Assembly (NCBI RefSeq): GCF_010015445.1
Contig: NC_053114.1
Coordinates: 17,997,724 to 18,061,723 of the forward strand
Source: Perca fluviatilis
Taxonomy: Eukaryota > Chordata > Actinopteri > Perciformes > Percidae
Reading direction: 5' to 3'
Length of the DNA: 64,000 nt
Below are positions 39,428 through 52,483 of the stretch, in pieces. Position numbers and translations under genes: made by a program. Within the stretch, counting starts at the first letter, position 1. Each line of letters opens with the position of its first letter. A model generated the notes under the pieces. That model had not been told where the DNA came from. It did not search any database and worked only from the letters and a program-made list of their open reading frames with translations.

Positions 39428-39465
<38 letters not shown>
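39428..39465. repeat. (AT)n microsatellite
   Basis: An uninterrupted AT run of 38 bp, self-complementary. Confidence 0.97.
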
Positions 39466-39468
<3 letters not shown>

Positions 39469-39882
39469 CTCTGAGATCACAAGGTTAGTTTTAAATCTAA
39501 TTATTTATTTTACTAATCTGTTATCCACTAAAACATGTCCACGCTAGGCTTTAATGAGTATCTGCACACCCTGCAGCAAAGCTATAGCCCGAAGATTGAC
39601 GCACAGCAATTGAGACACTATCCTAAAGGTAATGTGGACATTCACAGAGACATTAGTTTCATTGTTTACCGGTACTATAGATCCAAGGCAATAAGGCTTT
39701 ACTAATTGCTGCTGTGTGCAAATGGACTCAGGTAGTCCAGCTCTTTCAATGAGTCCTGCGTATAGCTGCAAGGGCTTGAGGCAGAGACAGTAATGATTAT
39801 AGAATTACCATGGCAGAGATTGTGATGGCTATCCTAATGATTTCATGTTACTGCGATTAGCATTACGAGGAGGCTTGGTGAA

Positions 39883-39914
39883 GTGTGTGTGTGTGTGTGT
39901 GTGTGTGGGGGGGG
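39883..39914. repeat. (GT)n run ending in poly-G
   Basis: A GT run to 39907 followed by eight G. Confidence 0.95.
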
Positions 39915-40482
39915 ACGAGTAGATGGGAAACTGTGGGAGGAGAGAGAGGTAGAGGCAAGAGATTTGGAGAAACAGACAAAGGCAACAAGGAAGGAGAGAC
40001 AGTGAGTTAGTCAGAGAAGGAGATGGAGAGCGAAGAAAAATAGAGACAGAAAAAGTGAGGGGTGGAGGGGGCAAGACAAAAGGGATGGGAAGTGTAGGAG
40101 GATGTTCATTAGCTAAATGAGAATGAATTGTTAGCATGACTGTGGGCTGGTGATGTTCCTTAGCTTCAATTCCAGAAATGCTCATCTCACACAGAGAAGG
40201 AAGTCAACCCCCTCACAGGCTGTCAGCTTCATATCCAGTAGATGAACATCAGCTCATCAACATTTTCCTCTCTCTGGCAACCACGTTAGTCATGAATGTT
40301 ACATCCTGACTGAATCTATTTTCAAAATTACGGAAAGTTTTGAAAATTTTACGGATAGCCAACGATAAATCTGAAAAGGAAAACATCATTCTAACATGCA
40401 ATCCTTTAGCCATTATTGTGGTTTTGTTTTTTACTTCTGTGAATAATTTGCACAAGTTGTACTGTCCATACTTTCGTAGACC

Positions 40483-40561
40483 TGTGTGTGTGTGTGTGTG
40501 TGGGGGTTGTGTGGGGGCATATATATTATTATATATTATATATATATTAGCGTATATATAT
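40483..40561. repeat. GT run followed by TA-rich palindromic stretch
   Basis: GT at 40483-40502, a G-rich spacer, then TATATA-rich sequence at 40519-40561. Confidence 0.85.
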
Positions 40562-43500
40562 GCACTGGTCGCGACTTGATTTTGGATACACCTCTTCTGT
40601 CTCTTCTATAAAGGCATACCTCTCTAAGTTACACAAAAAAGTCATCCCTATCAAACCTTAGTTACAAAGAATGGGCAAAGTTGAACCCCCTGTCCAAACA
40701 TCAGAAAACATAGACATTTGGTTGCATGAAAATCTACTGTGTGTGTAAACGTTTTTATTAATGCAACACTAGTCCCAAACTTTCCTCTGTTTTTCTCTCT
40801 GAGCCACAGTAACCATTTGAAATGTTTAGCACCCTAATTCCTGTTGAGTCACATAAAACATTTGTCAGATCCTCTCTCCGTGTTTAGGATTATCCTAATT
40901 CCACCGTTATGAAAATTAAAGTTTGAATCTTCCTGTGTCGCCCCTAAAACAAGTTTCTGCCTCTTTATTGTCATGTCAGACTGCCCTCGAAAAATCGAGC
41001 CGCTCCTTTTTTCTCTCCACACCCGTGAGTGAAGGGATGGTTTATTCACTTAATGAAAGAGAGAAGGATATTTGCGTGAGGGAGAGAGTTGAGGCAGCCA
41101 GTTAATCCTCCTCTGTCTGTGTAACTACTGCTCTGGAGACCTCTATATGTCAGTTAGCATTATACTGTAAATACCTTCTCATAAGCAGAGAGCTGAGCTG
41201 CGGACACTTGTGAAAATTCAGCAGCTATAATAATGACCTGCATTAATGGTGTGCTAATTTGGTGCTCATCATTTTCTCTGCCATGGATGAGGTTGTTATT
41301 GCTGAGTTTAATCCACAAACTCATGAGTGCAACTCGGAAGAAGTGAGCTTAAAGACGCACAGTTACCACTTGTAGAGGATTTTTTTTTTTTTTATATTTT
41401 GAAACACCATGCACTAATTACTAACTGACATTCTAGAGTCAGCTTCAGGTGTTGGAAACTCACTCATTACAGGGTGTTCTTTCTCTCACCCCCAATATTA
41501 ATAGGCTTCCACAGACACTTAGCTTCCAGTGTTCTCCAGCACGTTCTTATGTTGACTTTCTCACATACAGCTCCATCTTCGTTCATAAGTAATTGGTACA
41601 CCTGGTTTTGTTTGTGTCCACGTTAAATCGTAACTTGATTTGTTTTGCTATGTTTCCTTCCACTGTTGATTTCTACTGTTGTCCACTACTTCCCAGCGCA
41701 AGACTGGCTGTCAGAAAAAAATGAAAATGGAAGATTAGTCTGTGTCTGCATGTGTGTATATGTATGTGGGAGACAGAGGGTGATGATAGTAAGGCTGCTG
41801 AAGGTGACAACATTTGACTGAAAAAGCTGTATGTTCCCCCAGTTTAGGTGCAGTTAGGGACACAATCGGAGAGGTGGAAGTACAATAGTTTATAGTTTAT
41901 TGTATGCTGAAGCATAACGTAAGATTTCTTCAAATAAAGGGAGGGCAGTTCTGTTCAGTCGTCAGTGATTCGGATGGCCAGGACTCGCTGTCCATTTTAT
42001 ATAATCCTGTTCAATGGATTTGTTTGGAAATCAAAATGCCCACATTGCTGTGTATCAGTGCAAGCTCACATTTCAACGTCCAACTCCCACTCGCTCTCTA
42101 TATGCAGTAAAGGGTTGGGTGCATGCATGATCTGTGCAATAGAGAGAAGCAAATAATGAAATAGTAAAAAAAGACATACAGATCAAAGGAGAGAGCTGCT
42201 TTAATGGTAAAATGTTCCTATTCCTTTGAAAGTCTAAATACAGAGGCCAACCTGGCTGAGGTAATACTAACCATATACTACAGATCCCTTTTGCTCCTAT
42301 GTTCCCAGATATAAAAGAACAGTACAGTTACTCAGCCACTTCAACATCAGGTTTTTTATAAGTTATTGAATTTCATTTAACAAGCCTTGTAACTGATCTG
42401 TGTTCAGGCACTGATGTTTTTTAATGTAGTATCAGCTAATGGCAAGACAGATATAGCTGAAACCATATTATAAAAGCTACATTAGAAACTGCCAGAAACA
42501 AGTACATTACGTGCAATTACATGTTATTCTTGCAGTGTATGAAGCATTAGAGCTTTTGAAAGTCATCACGAAATTGGCAAGAGCAGTAGGCGTTATGCAC
42601 CATGGCATCTGAAAGGACATGAACACAGAAAATGCCTCAGCAGACCATTAATGTATGGAAGACAGTTTGTTGTCAGATAGATTTGCCATTAGTAATACAA
42701 AATGTAAAGTAAATCTACCATGAATAACAATATACTGTATATAAGCCAATATGTACAGAGCAAAAGGGGCAGCTGAGGCAAGTTTCAGCCCCACTAAGCA
42801 TCAGCAGCTGCATGAATGTGTAATAGGGACAAATGTGAAGCTTGTCGGGTTAAATAGATGGTCTTATCATCCCCAACTTGCACTTGAACCTATTGCTTGT
42901 CTTATACGTACACATTAGGGATCAGATGGTAGTCATAGCGGAGGCATGACTGAGTGCCCTGCTTTTGTTTGTGTGTTATTCTGATGGACCAGGACAGTCC
43001 TGTCACTATAATGCATGGGGAGCTGGTTTTGTGAATATATAAGAAGTCTCAAAGACCTTGGTGTACATTATTAATGTAGGCCAAGTGTCCTCAGACCTGA
43101 AGCAGAATGTATACAATATTTTCATAAAAAACTACTTGGGTGCTCATAGAGTATATACCTTTGCCGTTAGAGTGTGACATCCTAATGAAATCAGAGGTAT
43201 ATTTCTTACTTTTCTGACTTTTGGATACAGTAAATCTTCTTAACAAAATAATCCATTGTACATTCTCGAGCTTCGAGATTGGCGATTGTGCTTCAGCAGC
43301 GTTTTCCCTTTGCTGATCTTATAAAATGTGACAAACCTTTTCTCTTTGTTTTTTTTGTTTTTTTTAACAGTTATCTCCTGATGTGTGATAATGTTCCTTA
43401 AAAGCTTTCGGTCCAGATTCAAAAATGTGATGAATCTGACATTCCTATTCTTTTCCCTTCATCATGAATGGAGACTAATTGTTAAGACCAACTCACACAC

Positions 43501-44169
43501 ATGCCTCAGAGCAACTTTACACTGAAAGGACTTACAATTTAAAACTTTCCTTTCAGAAAAGAGGTGAGATACTGAGTAGATATGTGATTCTCTTGCCTTT
43601 TAGTACCCAATGAATCGCAATAGATATGAGAGAAACATGGGATTTTGAAAATGTAGTTTAATAGTGAAAACTTATGTTAAAGAAAAATCCCGTTGTACAA
43701 AATCAAGTCATAGCAGATTGTCCTGGATTGATCTCTGTTGTGAGTTCTAATCCACAGGCATCCCTTGACTGCTAGAGAACTGTGATGATCCCATATCAGA
43801 CCGGGGGCTGTTAATCTTGTTCCGAACACACAGCCTTTTTCCACTACATGGTTTCATACAATACAAAAGCCTGAACGTTGCTTCAAGGTGACTCAATGTC
43901 GCGAAAATGGATTAGCTGAGGCGGGTTGAAAAATAACAGACATGATCAAGGAAGGAAGGTTTTATTTTCCCTTTTGAATGATTTTTATTCAATCCTTAAT
44001 TTGTTCAAATGTTTTGAAGTGTGAAAAAAAGTAAATGGTTTCTACTAGTAATCCGCATTCAACAAGCACGCTAACATTAAATCACCGCCACTGCTCAGCT
44101 GCACTCCTCTGGTATTTCACCATGCTCAGTATTCAAAGCATGAGCAGCTTTAGATTACCTCTCTTTCTG

Positions 44170-44171
<2 letters not shown>
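40562..44171. other. Single-copy DNA, no gene seen
   Basis: Long stretch without long arrays, recognised repeats or a convincing exon. Confidence 0.4.
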
Positions 44172-44213
<42 letters not shown>

Positions 44214-44242
44214 TGGGTGTGGGTGTGGGTGGGGGTGGGGGT
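44172..44242. repeat. (GT)n merging into (GGGTGT)n
   Basis: GT to about 44208, then GGGTGT and GGGGGT units. Confidence 0.96.
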
Positions 44243-45115
44243 AACTGCCCTTTTCATCGGCCCTTATTGGTAATCAAGCGACATGGAGCTCTTTCTGCCT
44301 GCAGAAGGGGAAAATGGCCGACTTTGCTAGGCCTAGACCCAGCCTCAGCTTCACACTTTGATTTATGTGACCTATTAGCGGGACCCTACTGGCAGGGCCC
44401 ATCATCTGAATTATAACTAAGGATTAGGCCCCAGGCTAATGATAGAACTGGGAGGGTAAATTGACCATGTGTTTGACTGTGGCGTGTTTCCTGTAAACCA
44501 GATTACAGGGCACATGCAGAGCCGCACAAATATGACAGACAAGCTCACATAAAAAATCATGTCTATAAGCATATTCACATGGAGATTATAGACGCACACA
44601 TACACACCAGTGTAACACCAGCCTATAAAAGCATGGGGGTTGCAGCTGTGCTTAGATTATGAATCTCTATTAACCTTGCCAACCCATCAACTCACTGTTA
44701 ATCAGGCCAAAGATAACACTCACACACATATGCTCACAGATTCACACAGTGAAATCTCATGATTTAAATTACTTTGCCAAAATAAATATATTTATTAACC
44801 TCGGTTTATCTGAAATTCAAAATGCCACACTTGGCCTACTTATGTTAAGGAGAATGCACATGATTGCAAATATACGCACAGCATTTAAAGAGACCGATGC
44901 ACTCATACGCATTTATGGAAAGCCTGAGTGTCACACATGAAATTCGTGTTTGGGTCAATAGTTGGGTAGTCATGGCTCGGGGCAGTTTTCAAACACTGTG
45001 TGCTGCTCATTCCCAGTGTTGTGGAGTAATGGCACAGTTTGATGTGGCCTCCAGCATTAAGATAACCCAATATCAGCCAGCAACCTGACTGATATTGTTT
45101 CATTTATAAGAAAAC

Positions 45116-45118
<3 letters not shown>
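44243..45118. other. Single-copy DNA, no gene seen
   Basis: No coding signal. 44250-44470 is a candidate conserved non-coding block by appearance only. Confidence 0.4.
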
Positions 45119-45186
<68 letters not shown>

Positions 45187-45194
45187 TGTGCGTG
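45119..45194. repeat. (GT)n microsatellite
   Basis: A GT run of about 66 bp followed by alternating GTGC/GCGC sequence to about 45212, all alternating purine-pyrimidine. Confidence 0.97.
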
Positions 45195-45768
45195 CGCGTG
45201 CGTGCACGCGCCTGCCTGTATGTACTAAATATTTCGCTCCGGAAAGAACATAGATCACAGGATTCTGTCGCTGCAACTCACAACCCTGCCATCCAATCAG
45301 AAGAATCAATACACCCCTGGCCTGTTATGGACAGTATCAGCGGATCCCCTTTTAAAGTTAAAGAATCTTATAGAGGCAATTCCATGAAGCCATTACCAGT
45401 TCAAGGGCAGGTGTACTAGGATCAATAAGAGTCGAGTGCATGTTGTTAAAGGAGATTCAAGCAAACTACCTTGCCTCTGTCTGTTGTGATTGTCACATAC
45501 TGTAGTAGCGGAATTTGAAACTCAATTTGGATTGATTTTTTTTGTCCCTCTGCGAATATAACAGCCCCAGGGTTTCCGATTCAATTCCTCTATGATATTT
45601 CTGACTATTATGTGTAGAGGATTTCTTGGATTGTAGTACTGAAATAGGCCCTTTGATTAGGAACAGGAATATTTCTTCTCTGCCTAATATGAATACCCAT
45701 TGAATTAAAAAAAAAAAAACATAAAGCAGCAATGTTGATGTCGGATCTCCGAGCATGAATCAAAGCAC

Positions 45769-45825
45769 CCTCCTCCTCCTCCCTCCTCCTCCTCCTCCTC
45801 CTCCTCCTCCTCCACATCCTCCTCT
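45769..45825. repeat. (CTC)n trinucleotide array
   Basis: About 17 TCC/CTC units with one CCC break near 45781. Confidence 0.97.
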
Positions 45826-46567
45826 TGTTGTGGTAGTCTAATGCTGCTTTGCCCTGCATATTAACACTGCTGTAATTGGACTTGTTGTTTGTTTGTAGCT
45901 TCACTGTTTGTTTAGATTGCGTTTGAAGCCTCGCTTAATGAAATTGCGTCCTTGGTGTCAGAGTCTCAAAGCATGTGGAAAGCACACTGCCGAGTAAAAT
46001 GTTGATCGCTGATTTCAGAGAACATTGGTTGTTGGGACGGAGACATGAGAAACATGCAAAATTATACTGAAATAGGTTACCTTGTGGGCAAATCAATGCA
46101 CTATGGGGCAGTTTCATTTGTGCTCATTTAGCAGATGACATTTTTTGCTGAGTTAGTATAACACAAGTCAAGTAATCTAATGTAATATTACTTGAAAAAT
46201 GAAGTGATGTAGCCTAATTAAGATTCAGCCAACAAGTTACAAACCTTTACCATCTGATTCATCTCGATAAACCGATATCTGCATATAAATGCAGAATCTG
46301 TAGGCAACAGGACAACATTTTAGTATCAGAAGCATTCAGATTTGTATTTCCTACTAGTGATCAATCACGTTTTAGCTGGCTTTGGTTGCATGCACTTAAA
46401 CAGTCTGTGTGGAGGGGAAAAGAAGTGAAACACATTGTCCAAAGTGCAATTTCGGAACCCACCGGCTTTCGTCTGACACAATTTTTTCAGCTTTTTATTG
46501 GCTTTTTTAAAATTGCAGACAAACAATCGTGGTCGTCTTTCAACTCTATTCTCTTGTCTCAATTTGC
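45826..46567. other. Single-copy DNA, no gene seen
   Basis: No gene or repeat recognised. Confidence 0.4.
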
Positions 46568-46801
46568 TTAGTCTCACTTTGCCAGACCCTCCTCCAAAGC
46601 GCGGTGAAGGAGGGTCTGGCTACTCCACATAGCAGTCGGGGATGGGAGGAAAACATGCTCTGGTTTATTGGCATTTCTTTAAACCAATCACAATCGTCTT
46701 GGGCGGTGCTAAGCACCAGTTAAAAGCCGCAGTGCCGCTGCAAAATAGGCTCGGAAGGAACTTGTTTTGGTGGAGCGTGCAATCCCGGAAGTGGAACGTC
46801 A
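46568..46801 (+). mobile_element. Dispersed repeat with terminal hairpin (copy C)
   Basis: Begins TTAGTCTCACTTTGCCAGAC. The stem at 46581-46620 pairs GCCAGACCCTCCT with AGGAGGGTCTGGC exactly over 13 bp around a 14-base loop. It shares at least four ordered blocks with copy B, including TCTTTAAACCAATCACAATC and GCAATCCCGGAAGTGGAA. It also carries an internal segment (about 46706-46775) that copy B lacks. It has no coding frame. Confidence 0.75.
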
Positions 46802-48081
46802 AAGACTACAAGTTGCTAATCAGACTGTAAACAATGCACATGGAAGAGGAAGTGTTGGCCTGGTTAACCGCTGGCTACACCAGAACCCCGAAAAATATTG
46901 TACGTTGTCCCCAGAGGCTAAATCGTCATCAGACCGATGGGTTCTGAGATTTTCACCTGATTAATTAGAATTTACTTTGGATGAACAAAAAGCTCCAAAA
47001 CTCATTTGGTCAGTTCTGGATTTTCTGACTTATTTCCATCCATTTGGGCAAAGTGAACTATAATTGTCCACGTTTCAATTCCACCAACTGTTGTGGACTC
47101 TGAAGTGTGTTTATGATTGAGTCTGGGGAACATAAAGGAAATTACTAGACCATGGAGACTAAATATAACCTTTAAAGGCTGCCTTTTCCTTGTAAGGATC
47201 CCTACACTTACACTTTGCTTCTCTGAGGAGTGTAATGACTTCCCTATGCAGTTTGTATATGCATGCAGGAAATCTGTTGACAGGCAGGAGTGCGGCAGAG
47301 CCGAGTATGTCCTTTGAGATGGAAAAAAGTCTGATGACTCATTTAGAAATCTCCCAAATGGCTCCCAGACCTAATCACTGGTCTTGTTTAATGGCCATTG
47401 ATGTTATTATTGTGGATGACTATTTGATCTTGCTGTGCCACTTGAGAGGAATTAAGAAGAGTAATTCACAAACAAACGGTGTAGGCGTGGCAACCCATCT
47501 CAAACAAAGACCCCATCATCCCTTTGCTGTAACAGACACAGCCTTCGATTTTCTTCTTCATAAGGCAACAATTTGGATTCTTTATTTTGTTTGCATACAC
47601 GCACACTGCAGCACTTTGATCTCTCTACTGCACACATTAGTAAGGCAAACCAGACCACATCTTTGCTCCATGCCAGCACTTGCTTGACCCTTTCCACTGG
47701 CCTCACCCTAGCCAGGCATTAACTAATGTAGACAGTCTGTTTATGATACATTACATACCAAAAAACCTGGGTGTTGCCGAACACTGAGTGTGAATTCCAG
47801 TCTGAGCTCCGTGACTGAAGCAGTCCTGCAATGTTTTGTTGTTCTCTATTACAGCACTGTTGTATTTCCGCACAACGTTATGCTGAAAAGTGAATAAATA
47901 ACAGTACCAAGTGTAAGAGCCAAATGTATCTCTTAGGCACACCTTATCCTAATTGGTTAAGACAGTTGACTGGCTGTTTAAGGCCAGCTGTCTCAGAAAT
48001 TGTTTTGGCATGTATTTTTTCCATTGCTGTGTCCTCCCTCTGTCCTGCAGCCCGATCAATAAGAGCCTCCACAGGGCCATC
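46802..48081. other. Single-copy DNA, no gene seen
   Basis: A 150-codon frame (47235-47687, plus strand) shows no domain or splice context I can recognise and is not called as a gene. Confidence 0.4.
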
Positions 48082-48108
48082 TGTGTGTGTGTGTGTGTGT
48101 GTGTGTGT
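48082..48108. repeat. Short (GT)n run
   Basis: A 27-bp GT run. Confidence 0.95.
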
Positions 48109-51081
48109 ATCACTATTTCCATTAAAAAAAAAAGGAATCTGTTGTGGTGTCTGTAGAGGGCATTTGTATCTTCTCTTAGAGGCTGAAAACATGTTAGTAA
48201 AGACATTAGAGTCAGAAACCGAGTTAAACATAAGGCTTCTAGGCAGTATTCCATCAGGCTAATAAACTGATTCTTCTACCTGCCCGAACACTGTATTAAT
48301 TGTCCAGTACAATTTAGTATTTCATGTTAATCAGGCAAATCATGCTTTTGGAATATTCTATAAATTTGTATATGTATCATGTATAAATATGTATCATGAT
48401 TTGTTATTTCAGTTGACTATATATATGTATACATCTTTTTCTTGTGTTTCTAGAAATTAAAGTCTGTGAATCCATTCTTAGCTGCTGTAACATGTGTACC
48501 TACAGCAGGCAGGTAACTTTATATCTAACAGTTTGCTCTTCCTTAATCTTTGTAAATTCTTCTCTTTCTAAGTTGGTGACATCGGTAAGGTATTTGAAAA
48601 AAGATCCGGGCGGAGTTAGCAAACTAACCTTAACCAACTAACAAGTCATCCACTGGCTGGCTGACTTGTTGGTTCCGCCGTGCTTTTATGCTGCATTGGT
48701 TACAGAGAATTAGCTGAACAGTTGGCTGGGTCTAACGTTAGCAGTGTGCCGACCCGTTGCCGCTGGGTCTAACTGTCCCTCCTCCTCACTCCAGCAGCTC
48801 CGAGAATGTCTCCCAAGCGTCGGGCGGCTCTCCTCCCAGCGTGCTTACAACTTACAACAATGGCCATTTTGTCGTGTACCAATCAAATGACCACGGCAAA
48901 CAGTTCAATGGCCTTTCTATCCATTTTATATCTATGGGTTGAAGTTAATGTTATTGTATTATAACAATTGTATATATAAAATGATGGTTATGCCCATCTC
49001 TCTTCATGCAGATGGCTGCTGGTGCAGGCTGGCTTGATGTTGTCACAGTTTCTGCCATGTTAAACAACCACTTCCTGTGCATAGTTGTGGTACTGTAAAT
49101 AGGGTTTCTAGATCTTAAGGCACAAGTATGAGAAAAGCAGGTTGCTGTGGCATCAGTCCTTTATATAAAGCTCCATAATTTTAGCACTGGCTGCTTTTGA
49201 GGTATTTTGTGCTTCTGCATCAACGGATCTCAATGCATGTTGTTGAACTGTTGCTCCTCTTCCCACTTTACGTGACCAAATGCTCCACTAATTGTAGGTT
49301 GGATATGAGAGAAATGTGGGATTGAAATTCCCCATATTGTTGAGTATGCAAACAGCTCCTCCTTTGCAGAAATTTCTATCCCAGGGCGGTTTTAAAGAGG
49401 ATGTAAAGAAATCTAGTCATCTCAACAGGAAGAAAGGGCCCTTTAAAAGCTGAGACTGTAGTCTAAAAGAGGTGAAGACGTGAAACCAACAAGTTAATTG
49501 ACAATAAGTTAGACTGATTGTGTACATGTGAGATCAGATGGGCTGTTACAAAAGTGGCCGGGTTAGTGATTTTGTTGTTGTTGTTGGACCTTATTTGCAG
49601 TTTGCAGCAGATCCTTCTGACACATCCAGATGTCAAGTGAGAAGAGGTCTGTAATTTTGTTATCAAGAGATTACTGCGTCATTTGGCACTCAGCATCACA
49701 GTTCAGCCCATTATAGTTCATTGACCTCCCAGTGACATCTTACTGGTGGGGGAAATGCCACTATCTGAAAATAAGATTACGCTTTTTTTTCACACTTTGG
49801 AATGGCTGTGATTCACATAAATCACAACACTGTCTCAGTTAGATATAATGCAAACCACGACAGCACTTTGGAAATGACTGTAGCTGCATTCAATTTCAGC
49901 AGATGTTTAGAATCGATTTAAATTACCTGAGGCACCCGGTCTTTTCATTGGCCTTGTAGCTGCACTATGATAAGAAATTAGAGCCTCATTTTAAAAGATT
50001 TCTTCTAATCATAGATTAAAGGTTTTGGCACCAGACATACAGCTTAAAATTGAAATGAAACTTGTAAAATTGTGTTACTGCAACAATCATTTGGGTCAGA
50101 AAAAAATGCTTTCTTTCTGATCAATCACTGTGACATGGGTGAAATTACGGAGTGAGAACCTTACTTTTAAATAAATAACACAGGACAAGTATTTTCAGAA
50201 ACTATTGGCTTATTTTGGCTGGAATTGTTTACCAGGTAAGTTTCTGAGTGGGATACAATGCATAGAGGTGCTCAAATAAGACTAACCCGCTAGGTTTCCA
50301 GAGAGAGCTTTATACTTAATTCTACTGTAAAGTTAATCAAAGAATGTTACTGCTAATAATAAAGCATACAAGAATAGTATATACTATAAGCATTCATATC
50401 AGACAGAGTTTTTTTTCCCTCTATCTGCTCTTCTCTGTTTTCTAAGTCAAGGTCCTCTCATTGTACCACACTCCCAAGGTTGTCTGACCACCTCAGTCCC
50501 TAAGGCTTTTCTCGCCATCTGACCAGGGCAGAAATCGAAAGTCCTGTTCAGCAAGAACAAAACAAATGTCAATGTCTCTGTTGATTCAATTAGGGAAAAG
50601 GAGTGTGTGAGATAAAGCTAGTGTTATTTATCATGGCTAAGGTAGCACTCAATATCGAGCTATGTTAATTAGAGCTCTGTTGCTAAGACCAATGACTCTG
50701 GGAAGCAGCGCTTCCACAAATAGTTCCTACCTACCAAGATTAGTTGATCTAAAGGAAGCTATACTTGGGATTTATTAGGGAAGCATTGTTTGAGGGAATG
50801 AGTCACCAACAAGGTAACAGCTTTATTATTATCTATTGTAAAATTTTAAAGCTGAAAAAAGCCAATTGTAAACTTTAAAAATCTGACGTATTCTCAAGGT
50901 AGTGGAACACACAGACCCCCAATAATCAGGGTGCTTCTTCTTCCAGTGTACCATGCAAAATGACCAAGTAGTCTACTGCTCTATAATTAGAGTCAGAGCT
51001 TGCCCTTTTGATAAACCCAGATAGGGTTTCCTTTTTTTCCCTTTAGTGCAAAGATTCCTCCTTTTTTAATGCAGTGATTAG
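48109..51081. other. Single-copy DNA, no gene seen
   Basis: No coding signal. Around 48600-48950 a GC-richer patch with CAACTAAC / GTTAGC motifs may be an old repeat, but no ends were found. Confidence 0.4.
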
Positions 51082-51119
51082 GGTGTGTGTGTGTGTGTCT
51101 GTGTGTCTGTGTGTGTGTG
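51082..51119. repeat. Imperfect (GT)n run
   Basis: GT run with two TCTG interruptions. Confidence 0.93.
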
Positions 51120-51689
51120 AAGGAAAAACTCTATCAATAGGCCATCTAACTGCACCCCTATCAGCCCTTCTTTGTGTCTGGGATTGAGGGCACACATTTT
51201 AATTAGGCTGCAAAGAACACTGGTCAAATGTCTGTGAAAAGAATGAGTTGATATGCTGAGATGAGTGCATTGCTTTTTAGGCTTTGTAATATAAAGGTAG
51301 CTTTCTATTTTCTCTATGGTTTTTGTCTTTTTGAAATGCTGTCTTTCCCCTACCCATTTATCTGGTTTACATTTACCCACACACACAGCCACACAATCTT
51401 CTCCTCACTCTTCTTTCCCCATGACCTTGCAAGGTTTGTGTACAGGATATTTGTGTAGGAGCCAGTGATAACAGTTTTAACACAGATTGGTTCCAGGTGG
51501 GCTAAAGTATTGATGTACTGTATATGGCTCATACTACAGTCCCTGAAAAATGCTAATTGTTCATTATACCAAAATAAGACAATGCACACATCCCATGATA
51601 AATTGGTGACTATGCACAATGCACTTATTGCCTTTCAAAACACTGTATACCATCTGGAAAATGCACAAAAAGACTTTAAAGCAGAGTTA

Positions 51690-52440
51690 TGTCACAGATC
51701 TGGTAGGTGGCAACACATAAATGTACCTAAATGCAGATGTAAAAGGAGATAAAAGGTGAAAGGCAATTAATCCAAAGGTTAAATAAAGAGTTAAAGCATG
51801 CCGACAGAAAATGTATTTGGGTAAACAAATCCAAAGAGGGTAAGGCAGAGTAGGAAGTTGGCAACAAGTGATCAGGAAAGAAATAGATACAAGCAGGTAA
51901 CAGGCAAACAGGTAAAGGTAGCAGGGATGGCTGGAATGCTGTGGCAGCTTAATTGGCAACATAGACCATCTGGCAAAGAGTCTCTGAAAACTGACATGTA
52001 TGTACACAATGGGGCTGATGAGGAGCAGCTGGGTAGGCAGGTGACTGAGTCAGGTGATCTCTAGAGGAGGGAAAGTCACCGAGGGCAAATAGAGTGCAAG
52101 TAAAGCAGGACAGGATATGGAAAATTCCAGATTTTACACACTGGGAGTGGGGGAAAAAAAGCTGGAGATTGAAAAGTAAAAGGGCTTAATGATCAAGACT
52201 ATCTCAGCACTGAGCTGGGTGGGTGATGAGAACCGAAGGGCAAGCCAAGACCCAGAGACATGATGCCTGGGATGAGTGTGCATGGACAGTGCAGTTGCAG
52301 GTGGCAATGCTGACTAAGTTGTTTTTTTAAAGTACCAGAAACTGGGGTGTCAACCTGGGGAAGTAAATCAGAAGAGGCGGACTGTAGCTGGATAACCTGA
52401 TCTGTGGTTGGACATCATGATATAGCATAATATCATGATA
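51690..52440. repeat. Probable old dispersed repeat, left part
   Basis: Purine-rich sequence with recurring AGGTAACAGGCAAACAGGTA-like phrases, and ACTGACATGTATGTACACAA plus GATGAGGAGCAGCTGG, as in a common fish repeat I remember. Similar purine-rich sequence resumes right of the LINE near 53560. The class and ends are unknown. Confidence 0.4.
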
Positions 52441-52483
52441 TTTTCCGTGGCAAAAATTGTATCAATACACGGATGCCAAGTAT

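Noticed and set aside
39829..40185. 118-codon minus-strand frame
   Set aside because: Ser/Leu/Pro-rich translation of a purine-rich stretch on the plus strand; no domain.
47235..47687. 150-codon plus-strand frame
   Set aside because: The longest frame away from repeats, but no motif, signal or homology I can name; a chance frame is more likely.
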